DNA of 64,000 nucleotides from the NCBI GenBank assembly GCA_963663365.2, contig CAXXIH010000001.1:1302001-1366000 (forward strand). The letters are read 5' to 3'. The notes under the pieces are model-generated. The model was given only the letters and a program-made list of their open reading frames with translations. It was not told where the DNA came from and searched no databases. Positions 1-9,306 of this stretch are shown here, in pieces. The stretch's first letter is position 1; the number at the start of each line of letters is the position of its first letter. Made by a program: the position numbers and the translations under genes. The DNA comes from G963663365 sp963663365. Its GTDB lineage: Bacteria; Hinthialibacterota; Hinthialibacteria; Hinthialibacterales; G963663365.

Positions 1-1010
1 AGTGCGAGAACTGCACGGCTTTAGAAGAAAAGGAGGGCGGAGCGCACTCCGCGCCGATCATCTATTTCGTCAACCGTATCGCCGAGGTTATGGCTAAAGA
101 GCACCCCAATATTGCAATCGATACATTGGCGTACTCCTATAGCCGTAAAGCCCCAAAGAGCCTCAAACCTCTGCCTAATGTGATTATCCGTTTAACCAGT
201 GGTGGTTGCGGTGCGCATGGCATCTTTGATGAGCAATGCGACCGCAATGCCGGTCTGCGGAACGATATCCTCGACTGGTTCCGGCTGACAAAACGTATTT
301 ATATTTGGGACTATGTCGTTAACTTTCATCAATACCTGCTTCCATTTCCTAATTTTCAGACATTCGCACCGAATATACGTTCTCTAATTGACCACGGCGT
401 CCGTGGAATTTTTGAGCAGGCCAGCGGTGATTTGCCTCATAGCGATTGCGCTCCGTTAAAGGCCTATCTCTTGGCCAAGTTGCTATGGAATCCGGAAATC
501 GACCGAAGCCGCGTGACCCAAGAATTTCTGGATGCCTATTATGGCCCTGCGGGCGCGCCAATCGGCGAGTATCTGCACATGCTGGAACAGGATGTTTCTG
601 AGGGCACGTATATGTGGTATCACATGAGTCCTTTTGAACGCAATCAACATCCGATCTATTTGAAACCGGAAATCTTAGCGAAAGCGACATTGCTTTACGA
701 CAAAGCTGAAGGTCTCGTTGCGGACAAGCCGGAATTGCTCGAACGTGTCGAGAGAGCGCGGCTCTCTTTGGATTACGCCAAACTGTACGTCGCTACGCGC
801 GTGAATGCTTTGGCAGGCAACCATCCGGAAGACACCGCCGTCCGCGAATGGTATCAACGCACCGTGAATGACTTTTTTGCCACGGCTGAGCGCACGGGTG
901 TGGATTATATGCGTGAAAAAGGCCGCCCGCGCAGTTCGATGAAAGAGTTTAGAGAGGACCTCCAAGCCATGGCTGAAGTCACCGAAGGCTTCGGCGGACA
1001 AGGAGAGTGA
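1..1010 (+). CDS. DUF4838 domain protein, C-terminal part (5' truncated)
   Basis: The reading frame is already open at base 3 and runs to the TGA at 1008-1010, so the gene begins left of the window. The visible start reads CENCTALEEKEGG followed by IIYFVNRIAEVM, the pattern of DUF4838 proteins, which are glycoside-hydrolase-like proteins common in polysaccharide-degrading Bacteroidetes, Planctomycetes and Verrucomicrobia. The rest (LSHSDCAPL-like segment, LAKLLWNPEID, EFLDAYYGPAG) fits the C-terminal helical part of the same family. No catalytic activity has been assigned to the family with certainty, so I call it only a probable carbohydrate-active protein. It stands alone: the next gene is convergent. 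Confidence 0.75.
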   Translation, partial: CENCTALEEKEGGAHSAPIIYFVNRIAEVMAKEHPNIAIDTLAYSYSRKAPKSLKPLPNVIIRLTSGGCGAHGIFDEQCDRNAGLRNDILDWFRLTKRIYIWDYVVNFHQYLLPFPNFQTFAPNIRSLIDHGVRGIFEQASGDLPHSDCAPLKAYLLAKLLWNPEIDRSRVTQEFLDAYYGPAGAPIGEYLHMLEQDVSEGTYMWYHMSPFERNQHPIYLKPEILAKATLLYDKAEGLVADKPELLERVERARLSLDYAKLYVATRVNALAGNHPEDTAVREWYQRTVNDFFATAERTGVDYMREKGRPRSSMKEFREDLQAMAEVTEGFGGQGE

Positions 1011-1129
1011 AAGAAAACTATTCATGCAGAAAAAATGTTTTGTACTGTATGTTTTTGTTGTTGAGTATTCGGAATAATTTGATATGGCTTGCGGTAAGAC
1101 AGAAGCAATCCGACATATTGATATCTGAA

Positions 1130-2170
1130 TTATGTATGTCCAGTCGCCTCCTTAATCCTCTCCATCGCCCAGGTGGCGTGTTCGCGGATGGCAGGATTTT
1201 CATGTTGTTGGAGTGGCGTTAAGGCCGGGAGAAATTCTTTCTTTTTGCTGTTGCCTGCGGCGATGCAAGCATTACGCAGCATCCCGGTCAGTTTTGTGCG
1301 TCGGATGGGATTTTTTCGGGTCGCTTCCTGGAATGATTGCTCATCGAGTTGCAGTAGATCGACCAATCGCGGATTGTGCCATTCGTCACGTGGATCGAAA
1401 GCAGAATCGCCGGATTGCTTTTGATGCCGGTTCCAGGGGCAAATTTGTAGACAAATGTCGCACCCATAGACATGATTACCCATTTGGCCCCGCAACGTCT
1501 CAGGAATCGAACCGCGATGTTCAATGGTTAGATACGAAATACATTTGCGCGCATCCAAGATATACGGGGCAGGGAAGGCGTTTGTGGGGCAGGCATCCAA
1601 ACACGCCCGGCATGTGCCGCAATGATCGGTTATGGGGGTATCCGGCTCCAATTCCAACGTTGTAAGCACTACGCCCAAAAAAAGCCAAGAACCAAACTCC
1701 ATACTTACTAAATTGGAATGTTTGCCGATCCAGCCGAGTCCTGCCCTCGCTGCAAACTCCCGTTCCAGGATTGGCCCCGTATCGACGTAATAGCGGGACG
1801 AAGTCTCCTGACCGCCAATCTCTGAAATAAACCGGCAGAGCCGTTTCAATTTTGGCTGCATAACGCGGTGGTAGTCATCTCCCCATGCATAGCGGGAGAC
1901 TTTGCCCGTTGTTGTTTTTTCCGGTTCCGGTTCTTTGGTGTAGTAATTCAGCCCGACGGCAATAATGCTTTTTGCATTTTCGAGCACCAAGGACGGACGA
2001 GCGCGGCGTTCCGGATCGCGGGCCAAGTAATCCATTTCTCCATGAAATCCCTGATACAGCCAGCGCAGAAGGCTGGCTTCATGTTCGGCATGCTGCGCCG
2101 TGGTAATGCCCACAACGTCAAATCCGAGCTGTTTGGCTCGTTCCTTAATCTGCGTTTCAGGATCACTCAT
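1130..2170 (-). CDS. queG: Epoxyqueuosine reductase QueG
   Basis: QueG carries out the last step of queuosine synthesis in tRNA, the cobalamin-dependent reduction of epoxyqueuosine to queuosine. The 346-residue length is normal. The N-terminal domain holds the YVDTGPILEREFA segment with the conserved Asp proposed as general acid, then GLGWIGKHSNL. Two ferredoxin-like cysteine clusters follow, CGTCRACLDACP and CDICLQICPWN, which together bind two [4Fe-4S] clusters. A C-terminal HEAT-like helical stretch (residues ~280-346) matches the longer QueG form. It is a single gene, convergent with the upstream DUF4838 gene and divergent from the universal stress protein gene. Other queuosine-related genes lie elsewhere in the window (10516, 11534, 38746). 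Confidence 0.95.
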   Translation of the reverse strand: MSDPETQIKERAKQLGFDVVGITTAQHAEHEASLLRWLYQGFHGEMDYLARDPERRARPSLVLENAKSIIAVGLNYYTKEPEPEKTTTGKVSRYAWGDDYHRVMQPKLKRLCRFISEIGGQETSSRYYVDTGPILEREFAARAGLGWIGKHSNLVSMEFGSWLFLGVVLTTLELEPDTPITDHCGTCRACLDACPTNAFPAPYILDARKCISYLTIEHRGSIPETLRGQMGNHVYGCDICLQICPWNRHQKQSGDSAFDPRDEWHNPRLVDLLQLDEQSFQEATRKNPIRRTKLTGMLRNACIAAGNSKKKEFLPALTPLQQHENPAIREHATWAMERIKEATGHT

Positions 2171-2365
2171 CGCCAGATGAGATTACGGAAAATGCCGATT
2201 GCTGCAAATCGTGCAAATTATCACCTGAGTCTTATCCCATTGGCTTGTTGAATTGTGAAGGTGGGGTTTCGCTTGGGAGCGGTTTGATGTTCACTTGTGC
2301 GGCGCAGAATGCTCCTGGTGCCATGAATCCGTTACGCTCAGCGGTGCACTATGCCATGATTGCTT

Positions 2366-2371
2366 TATAAT
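2366..2371 (+). promoter_or_regulatory. Possible -10 box upstream of the universal stress protein gene
   Basis: A perfect TATAAT lies 33 bases before the ATG at 2404. No convincing -35 hexamer is found 16-18 bases upstream (the bases there read GGTGCA), so this is a suggestion only. Confidence 0.3.
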
Positions 2372-2403
2372 ACTGATAAACGGAATCGTCCGGATCGTGA
2401 ACT

Positions 2404-3228
2404 ATGAAGAGACTTCTGGTTGGTGTAGACAAGTCGGCGTTCAGCTCTACCTGTGCGCAATACGCCATCTACTACGCCCGGAATCTGGGTGCGCGCCTTG
2501 ATATTCTCCATGTGGCTGAGCGTCGAGAACGGCGTACGGTCCAGCATATTGTCCCTGAACTCACCGGACGGCATATGGATGATGTTCAAAAACTGCGGGG
2601 CGAACGGCTGCTCTCCGAACTGGTGGTCCACTGCGAGAAAAGCGGAGTTGAATCACGAATTCATCTGGCTCATGGCAATCCGGAAGAAGTGCTTGTGGAC
2701 TATTCCCGTGATGTGGATTTAGTGCTTATTGGGCAGAAGGGATTCGGCGCTGAATTTACATTTGGGCTTGAGGGGCGGACGGTCAGAGCCATGGTTCGCT
2801 CCCTATTTGTCCCGCTCATTGTTACCCCTTCAACATTTAGACCACTGCGGGATGTCCTAGTGGCGTACGACGACAGCCCGGCGGCCCGTGATGCGCTCCG
2901 CGCTATTCTTGATATGCGTGAACGCTGGGCCGAGGGGCCAATGATTGTGAGAGTGTTGGTAGCCGGCAGCCAAACGGAAACCAAAACATGGCTGGAGCGG
3001 GCCAGGCAGACGCTTGACCAGCGAGGCCTCCCCGACTCAACCGTTCGGCGTGCCGGTCCGCCGAGCGAGGCCATCTTTTCTGAGGTGAAAGAAAAAGACA
3101 TTGACCTAATCGCCATGGGTGCCACCAGCCGTAATCCGCTCATCGAATACTTTGTCGGTAGCGCAACTGCCAGAGTACTAAATAAAACGAGGCTCCCTCT
3201 TCTAATCTCTCGTGTACGGAACGCTTAA
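2404..3228 (+). CDS. Tandem universal stress protein (two UspA domains)
   Basis: The 274-residue protein is two UspA-type Rossmann-like domains in a row. The first (residues ~1-145) starts MKRLLVGVDKSAFSS and ends with IGQKGFGAEFTFGLEGRTVR. The second (~155-273) starts DVLVAYDDSPAARDAL and ends with GATSRNPLIEYFVGSATARV, which matches the G-2x-G-9x-G(S/T) nucleotide-binding pattern of ATP-binding universal stress proteins. The first domain has a less regular glycine motif and may not bind ATP. Tandem proteins of this type are cytoplasmic and linked to stress survival, but the exact ligand and role cannot be read from sequence. It is transcribed alone, divergent from queG. Confidence 0.85.
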   Translation: MKRLLVGVDKSAFSSTCAQYAIYYARNLGARLDILHVAERRERRTVQHIVPELTGRHMDDVQKLRGERLLSELVVHCEKSGVESRIHLAHGNPEEVLVDYSRDVDLVLIGQKGFGAEFTFGLEGRTVRAMVRSLFVPLIVTPSTFRPLRDVLVAYDDSPAARDALRAILDMRERWAEGPMIVRVLVAGSQTETKTWLERARQTLDQRGLPDSTVRRAGPPSEAIFSEVKEKDIDLIAMGATSRNPLIEYFVGSATARVLNKTRLPLLISRVRNA

Positions 3229-3441
3229 CGTTGGAAGACAGTCACCGTGCTCCAGGGCAAGTACCGGAAGTTCGTGTCATGAAACAATACAAACGATAAC
3301 TATAGAAATTAAAATATGTTATGCTATCCTGTATATATAGCAGGCAGAAGCGCCTGGCTCTGTTTTGTTGGGATTGGGGAAGACCGCCAGAGCCGAATCA
3401 TTGTTTGATTTCGGTAACAGGCTGCACGGTACGACCTTGTC

Positions 3442-4152
3442 ATGAAGAGTGCTGCATTCAATTTAGCCTTCAAGGTTCATCGTGGGGAGATGAATTTCAA
3501 TGAAGGATTGCTTCAATCTCAATCAGAAGATGCCGCCGAGGATTTTCTCGATGCTCTGAATTCTCTTGCCGGAGAGGTCAAGTATGACAAAGGGCAAATC
3601 GGAGATCTGCTGAATAAAGCAAACGCGGGTGGCGGTCCGGCCCCGGATGACGATCAACCTAAACAATCAGCCAACGAAAAGGCAATTGCCGACCTCCAAG
3701 AGGAAATCGATCAGTTGCGGAAAAAGGCCCGTGACTATGAAGAGAGCCGCGAAACGGTTCTCGGTCTCCTCAATAGTCCGGATCATTTCATTTTGGCCGG
3801 CCTGAATTCCGTAATGTTGCTTCTTGTTGTCGCGATTGTCTTTATGATTTTGGTTGTTTGGGATGCCCCGATTTGGATTCCCATTGTCATCGTGCTTGTG
3901 GGGGTTGTGGCTGCCGGCTTTTTGATGATGAAAGACATGCAGGTTCTCAATAAACAGAAGGCCGAAGCGGCCCGCAAGAAAGAGCGGCACGAGATTGAAT
4001 TGCAGCAGATTGAAGAATCCTTGGAAAAGCTGAATACAAAGATCACAGAAAAACAGACGACCTTGGAGCAGCTAACCGCCGCCCAGCAAGCCCAAATGGC
4101 TGCCGCCCAGGAGGCCGGAGCAACTCAACCGATGTCACCGCCTGCTCCCTGA
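3442..4152 (+). CDS. Unknown coiled-coil membrane protein
   Basis: I do not recognise this 236-residue protein. It has an acidic N-terminal domain (residues 1-75), a short coiled coil (~79-105), two adjacent hydrophobic helices (~117-140 and ~144-163) and a long C-terminal coiled coil (~166-215) ending in a Pro/Gln/Ala-rich tail. The layout suggests a hairpin in the inner membrane with both coiled coils on the same side. An alternative start is Met17 (base 3490), but neither start has a well-placed ribosome binding site. The next small gene begins 34 bases downstream, so the two probably form a transcription unit. Confidence 0.7.
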   Translation: MKSAAFNLAFKVHRGEMNFNEGLLQSQSEDAAEDFLDALNSLAGEVKYDKGQIGDLLNKANAGGGPAPDDDQPKQSANEKAIADLQEEIDQLRKKARDYEESRETVLGLLNSPDHFILAGLNSVMLLLVVAIVFMILVVWDAPIWIPIVIVLVGVVAAGFLMMKDMQVLNKQKAEAARKKERHEIELQQIEESLEKLNTKITEKQTTLEQLTAAQQAQMAAAQEAGATQPMSPPAP

Positions 4153-4186
4153 AGCGGTGTGTGTATTACATAAATTGCAAATTATT

Positions 4187-4411
4187 ATGTCTGATGAAAT
4201 TAAATCCGATCCAACCAACTCAGACGGCGGTGCGGAAGGCAATGTAAAAGTCGCCCTGCAAGATGTCGTTTTATCGAATAGCTGGGCGCTCCAGGCGATT
4301 TTGGAGTACCTTGACGAAGAAAGCCCCGGTGCTAAGGACCGAATCTGGCAGAAATACCAAGCCATGAAATCCTTAATTGAGACGAAGCCGGAGAGCCAAG
4401 AGCCTTCATAA
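4187..4411 (+). CDS. Small unknown acidic protein
   Basis: A 74-residue protein starting MSDEIKSDPTNSDGG. An upstream start (GTG at 4157) is possible, but the ATG at 4187 gives a typical soluble N-terminus. The second half (ALQAILEYLDEESPGAK, IWQKYQAMKSLIE) looks like two amphipathic helices. It has no membrane segment and no motif I recognise. It follows the coiled-coil membrane protein gene closely and may be co-transcribed with it. Confidence 0.55.
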   Translation: MSDEIKSDPTNSDGGAEGNVKVALQDVVLSNSWALQAILEYLDEESPGAKDRIWQKYQAMKSLIETKPESQEPS

Positions 4412-4693
4412 AACACTTTCATACCGAACAATATGTTTCTAAAATCTTAACGATTGAATTTCAGAGGGGGATTGGGTGTACTGTGAGTTGAATCAGGGGG
4501 GCGACGGATTCGGAGTATCGGCTAGTTCTTCTGTATTGCGCACATTCAATGTGCTTGGGGCGGCACAGCGGTTGTGCATGCTGTTTTGACCTGGTTGAGT
4601 GGTTGCACCATGCTTTAAGGTGGTATTTTCGCTTGACGGCGGCTGGAGGAACGTGGTCATAGAAAACGCTATGAAATTGACGGAGAAAACAGA

Positions 4694-5035
4694 GTGGAAA
4701 TCCAAGTCGTAAAAGAAGAAAAAACAACCATCTTAAAACCAATTGGGAACCTCGACCTCGATGGCATGGCTAAATTCAAGGAAGCGATTTCGCAGGCACG
4801 CAAAGATGGTGCGAATAATCTGATTGTTGACTTTGAAGGCGTCACACAGATTCAGAGCACCCAACTGCAAAGTCTTGTTGCACCCGTCAAAGCTCTATTT
4901 CTTATGCAGGGACGAATCATTTTCTGCAATCTCGGTAAACAAGAGCGTATCATCAAGAATTCCATGCTGAATAGCATGCTTAAGTTTTGTGCCACCCTCG
5001 ATGATGCCAAAGCCGCCAGTGGCGCAGCTGATTGA
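4694..5035 (+). CDS. STAS-domain protein (anti-sigma factor antagonist type)
   Basis: The 113-residue protein is a single STAS domain. It opens with a beta strand pair (IQVVKEEKTTILKPIGNLDLDG), followed by a helix (KFKEAISQARKDG) and the strand LIVDFEGVTQIQSTQLQSL. The usual phosphorylation site DSSG is replaced by QSTQ, so Ser55 is kept but the preceding Asp is not. STAS proteins of this size normally bind a serine kinase or anti-sigma factor and are controlled by phosphorylation. No such partner is in the window. Start is a GTG with GGAG about 8 bases upstream. Two other STAS proteins lie at 37933 and at the right edge. Confidence 0.8.
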   Translation: MEIQVVKEEKTTILKPIGNLDLDGMAKFKEAISQARKDGANNLIVDFEGVTQIQSTQLQSLVAPVKALFLMQGRIIFCNLGKQERIIKNSMLNSMLKFCATLDDAKAASGAAD

Positions 5036-5156
5036 TCGTCGAAAAAGGATACTTGGGGTATCAAACCGGACATAATGGCCGGCCATCAGTTTATGGTCTG
5101 CTATTGGCATCTGTGTGATTTATCAAGTGTCCTTTTTTATTTGATCTGCCAAGATT

Positions 5157-6038
5157 GTGAATCACGAATTGGATACACAAACCATTTTATCTACTACCGA
5201 AGCCATCATTTTGGGGCTTGTCCAAGGCCTGACGGAGTTCTTGCCGATTTCCAGTTCCGGTCATCTGGCTTTATTTCAACTTTGGTTCGGTATTCAGCCG
5301 TCCGAATTGATTCTGTTCAATGTTCTTTTGCATGTCGGCACTTTGGCCGCTGTCGTTTATTTTTATCGCAAGGATGTGCTTGACCTTTTGCGAGCCGTGC
5401 CGTCGTTGCCGGGTGAAATCAGTGGAACAATACGGCAGAAAGAGACACTCTCGGCCGAGGCCCATGCTTGTTGTGCGATCCTCATCGGAACCTTTGTGAC
5501 GGGTGTATTTGCTATCGTTCTCAAAGATTTTCTTGAATCGCTGTTTGACCGGCCTGCGGCTATTGGCGGAGCATTAATTGCGACGGGAATTCTTCTTTAT
5601 CTGACAAAAATCCTGGGAGTGTCAAATCGAACTCCGGATGGGGATACAACAGAAGAGACCGGACTCAATCAAATTTGTTTCTGGCATGCGGCGGTTTTGG
5701 GATTGGCCCAAGGCATTGCTATTACACCCGGTCTTTCGCGTTCCGGTACAACGATTGCGGTTGCCTTGCTTTTGGGGCTTCGCCGTGAACCCGCGGTCAA
5801 ATTCTCGTTTTTACTTTCATTGCCCGCCATATTGGGGGCTTGTTTGTTGGAAATGAAAGACGGCTTGCAGACCTTGCCTGTGCTTCCGGCCTTATTGGGG
5901 ACACTTGTTTCATTTGTATCCGGCCTGTTTTTTCTATGGACATTGGTTTGGATTATCCGGGCCGGTCGTTTTCATGTGTTTGCCTATTATACGATTCCGG
6001 TCGGTGCTGCTACGCTGATTTACGCTTTCATGCATTAA
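5157..6038 (+). CDS. uppP: Undecaprenyl-diphosphatase UppP (BacA)
   Basis: This integral membrane enzyme removes a phosphate from undecaprenyl diphosphate, recycling the lipid carrier for peptidoglycan and surface glycans, and gives bacitracin tolerance when abundant. Length (293 residues) and about eight hydrophobic helices are typical. Both signature regions are present: VQGLTEFLPISSSGHL near residue 22 with the catalytic Glu and Ser, and the second GLAQGIAITPGLSRSGTT near residue 180. The start is a GTG at 5157 with no strong ribosome binding site; I see no better one. It lies about 120 bases downstream of the STAS gene. Confidence 0.95.
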   Translation: MNHELDTQTILSTTEAIILGLVQGLTEFLPISSSGHLALFQLWFGIQPSELILFNVLLHVGTLAAVVYFYRKDVLDLLRAVPSLPGEISGTIRQKETLSAEAHACCAILIGTFVTGVFAIVLKDFLESLFDRPAAIGGALIATGILLYLTKILGVSNRTPDGDTTEETGLNQICFWHAAVLGLAQGIAITPGLSRSGTTIAVALLLGLRREPAVKFSFLLSLPAILGACLLEMKDGLQTLPVLPALLGTLVSFVSGLFFLWTLVWIIRAGRFHVFAYYTIPVGAATLIYAFMH

Positions 6039-6105
6039 GGCTTGAGTCGATTCTACGCAGTTTCAGTGTGTCGCCGGTTTCTGTTTGTCTTATTGAGGCT
6101 GGATT

Positions 6106-9100
6106 ATGCCTATTGTATCCCGCTGCATATCCGTGTTGGTTATTGCCGTTCTTTTTCTATTTCCCGATTCTTCATGCACGGCTCAATCCAGCCGGTCTTT
6201 CAAAGACGCTCATTGGATATGGCATCCGGAACGAACTAATTTACAGGTCTTTTTTAGACGATCTTTTTTGCTTGCCGATCCCCAAACCTTAATCGATGCC
6301 AATGTATTGGTTGCCGCCGATGATAAAGCCGAATTGTATGTAAATAGTTCGCTCATAGGGCAGGCCACCGGATTTCAAAAACCGGTGCAACTGCGGATAT
6401 CTTTGGATTCTCTTCGAAAAGGCGAAAATGTGCTGGCTCTCCATGCGGAAAATTCGCAAGGGGGGGCGGGAATCCTTGCCGTTATATGTTTCGAGTTTGG
6501 AGATGGCCGCGTTTATCGAATCGTTAGTGATACATCATGGCGCTGCAATGAGTCCGAATCTCTTGGCTGGCAAGAAACCGGGTTTAACGATTTGACTTGG
6601 CCGGGAGCACGCGATTTGGGGTGTTATCCATGCATGCCATGGGGGCGATTGCTGCCCCGGACATGGGCAGAACAAGACGCGGAAATCGCCGCTTATCGGC
6701 AACGCTGGCAGGACCAGGGAGCCACTGAGGTTTTGCCGGGCAAGGATGATTCCAACGCCGGAGAAAAAGCATCCGCTGCCAGATTGTTTATCGATCCTCA
6801 AAGCCATTTGTTGTCGAATGGCGCAGATAATTTTCAACTTTTTTTTACGATCTATAACCAAATGAGCCCCGAGAATCGGTGGCGGCTCTCTGTTTTGGAT
6901 TTCGATTACGATCTCGTTGAACGTGATTTCCAGGTTATGCAGGAATGTGGCATTCATATCTATATGCGTGCGTTCTCTTGGAAAGAGTTGCTTGATCGCA
7001 ATGGATGCTGGAAGCGTATCGAACGTCAGCCTGTTGGAACGGTATTGCCGGATTTTGAGTATGTTTATGAGGTTTACGATTACTTTTTTGAGCGGGCGCA
7101 GGCACATGGTTTACAGGTTGTGGCTGAGGCGGATATCTATTGGGGCTTGCCCGAAGAAATCATCCCCCGTGTAGATTATGGCGGGAAATTGTATCTGTAT
7201 GATGAACTCTGGGAACCGGTTGTCGATGCCTATGCGAAATGTCTGGCGTATCTCTCGCGGCATGCCAATCTTATGGCCATTCTTCTAGGTGAAGAGGGCG
7301 CGCCCTTCGATCTTTGCCTGGAAGAAGATCGCACGCGCGCGCTTTTTTCGGATTGGCTGCAAACAGAATATCTCTCCCTCGGACGGCTTGAGCGTATCTG
7401 GGGCGACTTGTACGACACCGCCGACCGAAGTATGTGGAGGGAAGAGAAGATCGAAGGCCGCACTGTCCTTTTCCCCCAATATCCGCGGACAAAGCAAGTT
7501 TGGGAGTCTATACGGAGTTTTCGAGATATCCCGCTTCCACGTTGGGAATACCGCCGCGATCCCGCTCAGCCAGGCGTGCCGCTCCGCGAAGACCGTTATC
7601 GCACATTCGGTCTCGATGTCCTTGAGGATCCAGCCGCTATCGATTTCTTCCGCTGGCGGCAAAATTTAGTACACAAACGTCTGCAAACATGGTCGCGTGC
7701 CATGCGCAAAGCCGCCCCGAACTTGATTCTTCAATTTTCGAGCGATGCCGATTTCTGTTTGCCTTGGCATTTTCCCCAATACTTCGATCGCACCCGGCTT
7801 CCTTTTGATGTGATCGGAGTGGGGCAGCATGACCATAAAACGAATTTTGAGGATTTGCCGCATTGGGCGACTGTACGTGAATTGGTTCAAAATACGGCGT
7901 CCTATGCGCCCCATGTTTTAAAAGCCATTGATTTGGACACCTCCCTCAAACCTTTGGCGTTTGCCTCCGGTGAAGGTATGGGCTCGACTCTTGAAGACCG
8001 CGATGGTGTGCGCCGTTATTTTCCCGCCTGGTTGTTGGATCTTTATGGAACCGGCGCGGCCTATGTTCTTTCGTATACGTGGTGTGATCTCTCGGGACGC
8101 GATTATGAACGGCGGGATGACTATTCCGCTCCCGTGCTCTCATGGATGCGCGAGAATTTAAAACAACTGCGCGAACATCCTTCGACCATTTCAGAAGATA
8201 CTCAAGTCTTAATCCTGCGTAACCTTAAAACCATATTTAGCTTTCAAGGTGGCTATGATTTCGGCAATACCCGGGCTTTGGCGGGTGTTTTGGCGCAAAC
8301 CCATGTGCCTTTTCATATTTTGCCTGATGAAGATGTAACCATTGGAGATGATCCCTATCGCATCAATTTAGATGACTACCGGGTTATTTATATCCCCTAT
8401 CTCCCGCAGCATTTTGAGGACCATACCTGGGAATGTTTACGTGCCTGGCTATCCGACTCACGGCATACCGGCGAGCGGGCGCTGATGATCGGGGCTATTG
8501 GCGAAGATACGCCTTATTTTGCCTATGCTTCGCGGGAGCGGACTCATGTCTTGTTACACGATCTTTTCGGAGGGACGTTTGCCTATAGCGAATCACGTAT
8601 TGTTCGTGGCCCACAACAATTCACCATCCGGCAATTTATGGGGCGTTATAATCCGGGTGAAGAAATAACCATTACTTTTCCGGAGCGTATCGTTCCCGGT
8701 CGTCCCAATCTCTCGTTTTTGACTGAAGAGACGATCAAGAGTCCGATGACGGAGGTTTTGCTCACTGATTCGGGGCAACGGGCGGTTGCTGTACGCCGGA
8801 AATTTGAAGGGAACGCCGTCTATCTTGTTGGATTTCCACTCGGATTGGCTTGTGATGCGCTATGGGGATTTGAACAGGATCAAGAGCCCTTTGACGCACT
8901 CGTCGGTCTTTTCCAGGCGCCTTTGGATGATGCCGGTATCGAGCCGCCTATTCGATTGCCACACAATGTTGTTGGCTATCTTTCGGATGATGGAACCCTG
9001 CTTTCGCTTAAAGAGAGGTTCGGTCATAACGTGAAAGATTCTGCTGAACTTAATGTCAACGGTGAACGGCGTGAGATTGAAATTGCTTTGGAACCGTATG

Positions 9101-9129
9101 AAGTCAAATTAATGCATATTGAGCCCTGA
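6106..9129 (+). CDS. Secreted glycoside-hydrolase-like protein (GH42-like barrel with N-terminal jelly roll)
   Basis: The 1007-residue protein has a signal peptide (MPIVSRCISVLVIAVLFLF, cleavage probably after CTA). Residues ~35-170 read like a galactose-binding-type jelly roll (DAHWIWHPER, VLVAADDKAELYVN, FNDLTWPGARDLG). Residues ~225-640 look like a TIM barrel related to GH42 and clan A hydrolases, with AILLGEEGAPFD, EYLSLGRLERIWGDLY and FDVIGVGQHDH. A glutamine-amidotransferase-like and beta-sandwich C-terminus follows (~690-1007). I expect it acts on a beta-linked galactose or similar sugar in the periplasm, but family and substrate are inferred. Start chosen at the ATG with GAGG seven bases upstream. 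No sugar regulator or transporter is next to it. Confidence 0.65.
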   Translation: MPIVSRCISVLVIAVLFLFPDSSCTAQSSRSFKDAHWIWHPERTNLQVFFRRSFLLADPQTLIDANVLVAADDKAELYVNSSLIGQATGFQKPVQLRISLDSLRKGENVLALHAENSQGGAGILAVICFEFGDGRVYRIVSDTSWRCNESESLGWQETGFNDLTWPGARDLGCYPCMPWGRLLPRTWAEQDAEIAAYRQRWQDQGATEVLPGKDDSNAGEKASAARLFIDPQSHLLSNGADNFQLFFTIYNQMSPENRWRLSVLDFDYDLVERDFQVMQECGIHIYMRAFSWKELLDRNGCWKRIERQPVGTVLPDFEYVYEVYDYFFERAQAHGLQVVAEADIYWGLPEEIIPRVDYGGKLYLYDELWEPVVDAYAKCLAYLSRHANLMAILLGEEGAPFDLCLEEDRTRALFSDWLQTEYLSLGRLERIWGDLYDTADRSMWREEKIEGRTVLFPQYPRTKQVWESIRSFRDIPLPRWEYRRDPAQPGVPLREDRYRTFGLDVLEDPAAIDFFRWRQNLVHKRLQTWSRAMRKAAPNLILQFSSDADFCLPWHFPQYFDRTRLPFDVIGVGQHDHKTNFEDLPHWATVRELVQNTASYAPHVLKAIDLDTSLKPLAFASGEGMGSTLEDRDGVRRYFPAWLLDLYGTGAAYVLSYTWCDLSGRDYERRDDYSAPVLSWMRENLKQLREHPSTISEDTQVLILRNLKTIFSFQGGYDFGNTRALAGVLAQTHVPFHILPDEDVTIGDDPYRINLDDYRVIYIPYLPQHFEDHTWECLRAWLSDSRHTGERALMIGAIGEDTPYFAYASRERTHVLLHDLFGGTFAYSESRIVRGPQQFTIRQFMGRYNPGEEITITFPERIVPGRPNLSFLTEETIKSPMTEVLLTDSGQRAVAVRRKFEGNAVYLVGFPLGLACDALWGFEQDQEPFDALVGLFQAPLDDAGIEPPIRLPHNVVGYLSDDGTLLSLKERFGHNVKDSAELNVNGERREIEIALEPYEVKLMHIEP

Positions 9130-9306
9130 TTTTGGCTACTATGGTTTAATGTCCGTTTCCCCAAAGTGAAGACCTGCGTACACTGTTTTGACTCCGTAGT
9201 GAATATCGTTTGACTACCATGCAGTATTGAACTTCTGCTCTGTGTACTCTCATAGCGCAGAAGCCCATACAGGCAGAGCCGAGATTGCTATACCGAGGAT
9301 GCTGGG

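Noticed and set aside
5075..5086. Perfect palindrome ATGGCCGGCCAT after the STAS gene
   Set aside because: Too short and without T-run or neighbouring half-sites to support a terminator or operator; one such palindrome is expected by chance in 64 kb.
7289..7669. Overlapping frames of ~125 codons on both strands inside the glycoside-hydrolase-like gene
   Set aside because: They lie fully within a long, well-supported coding frame and show no protein features of their own.
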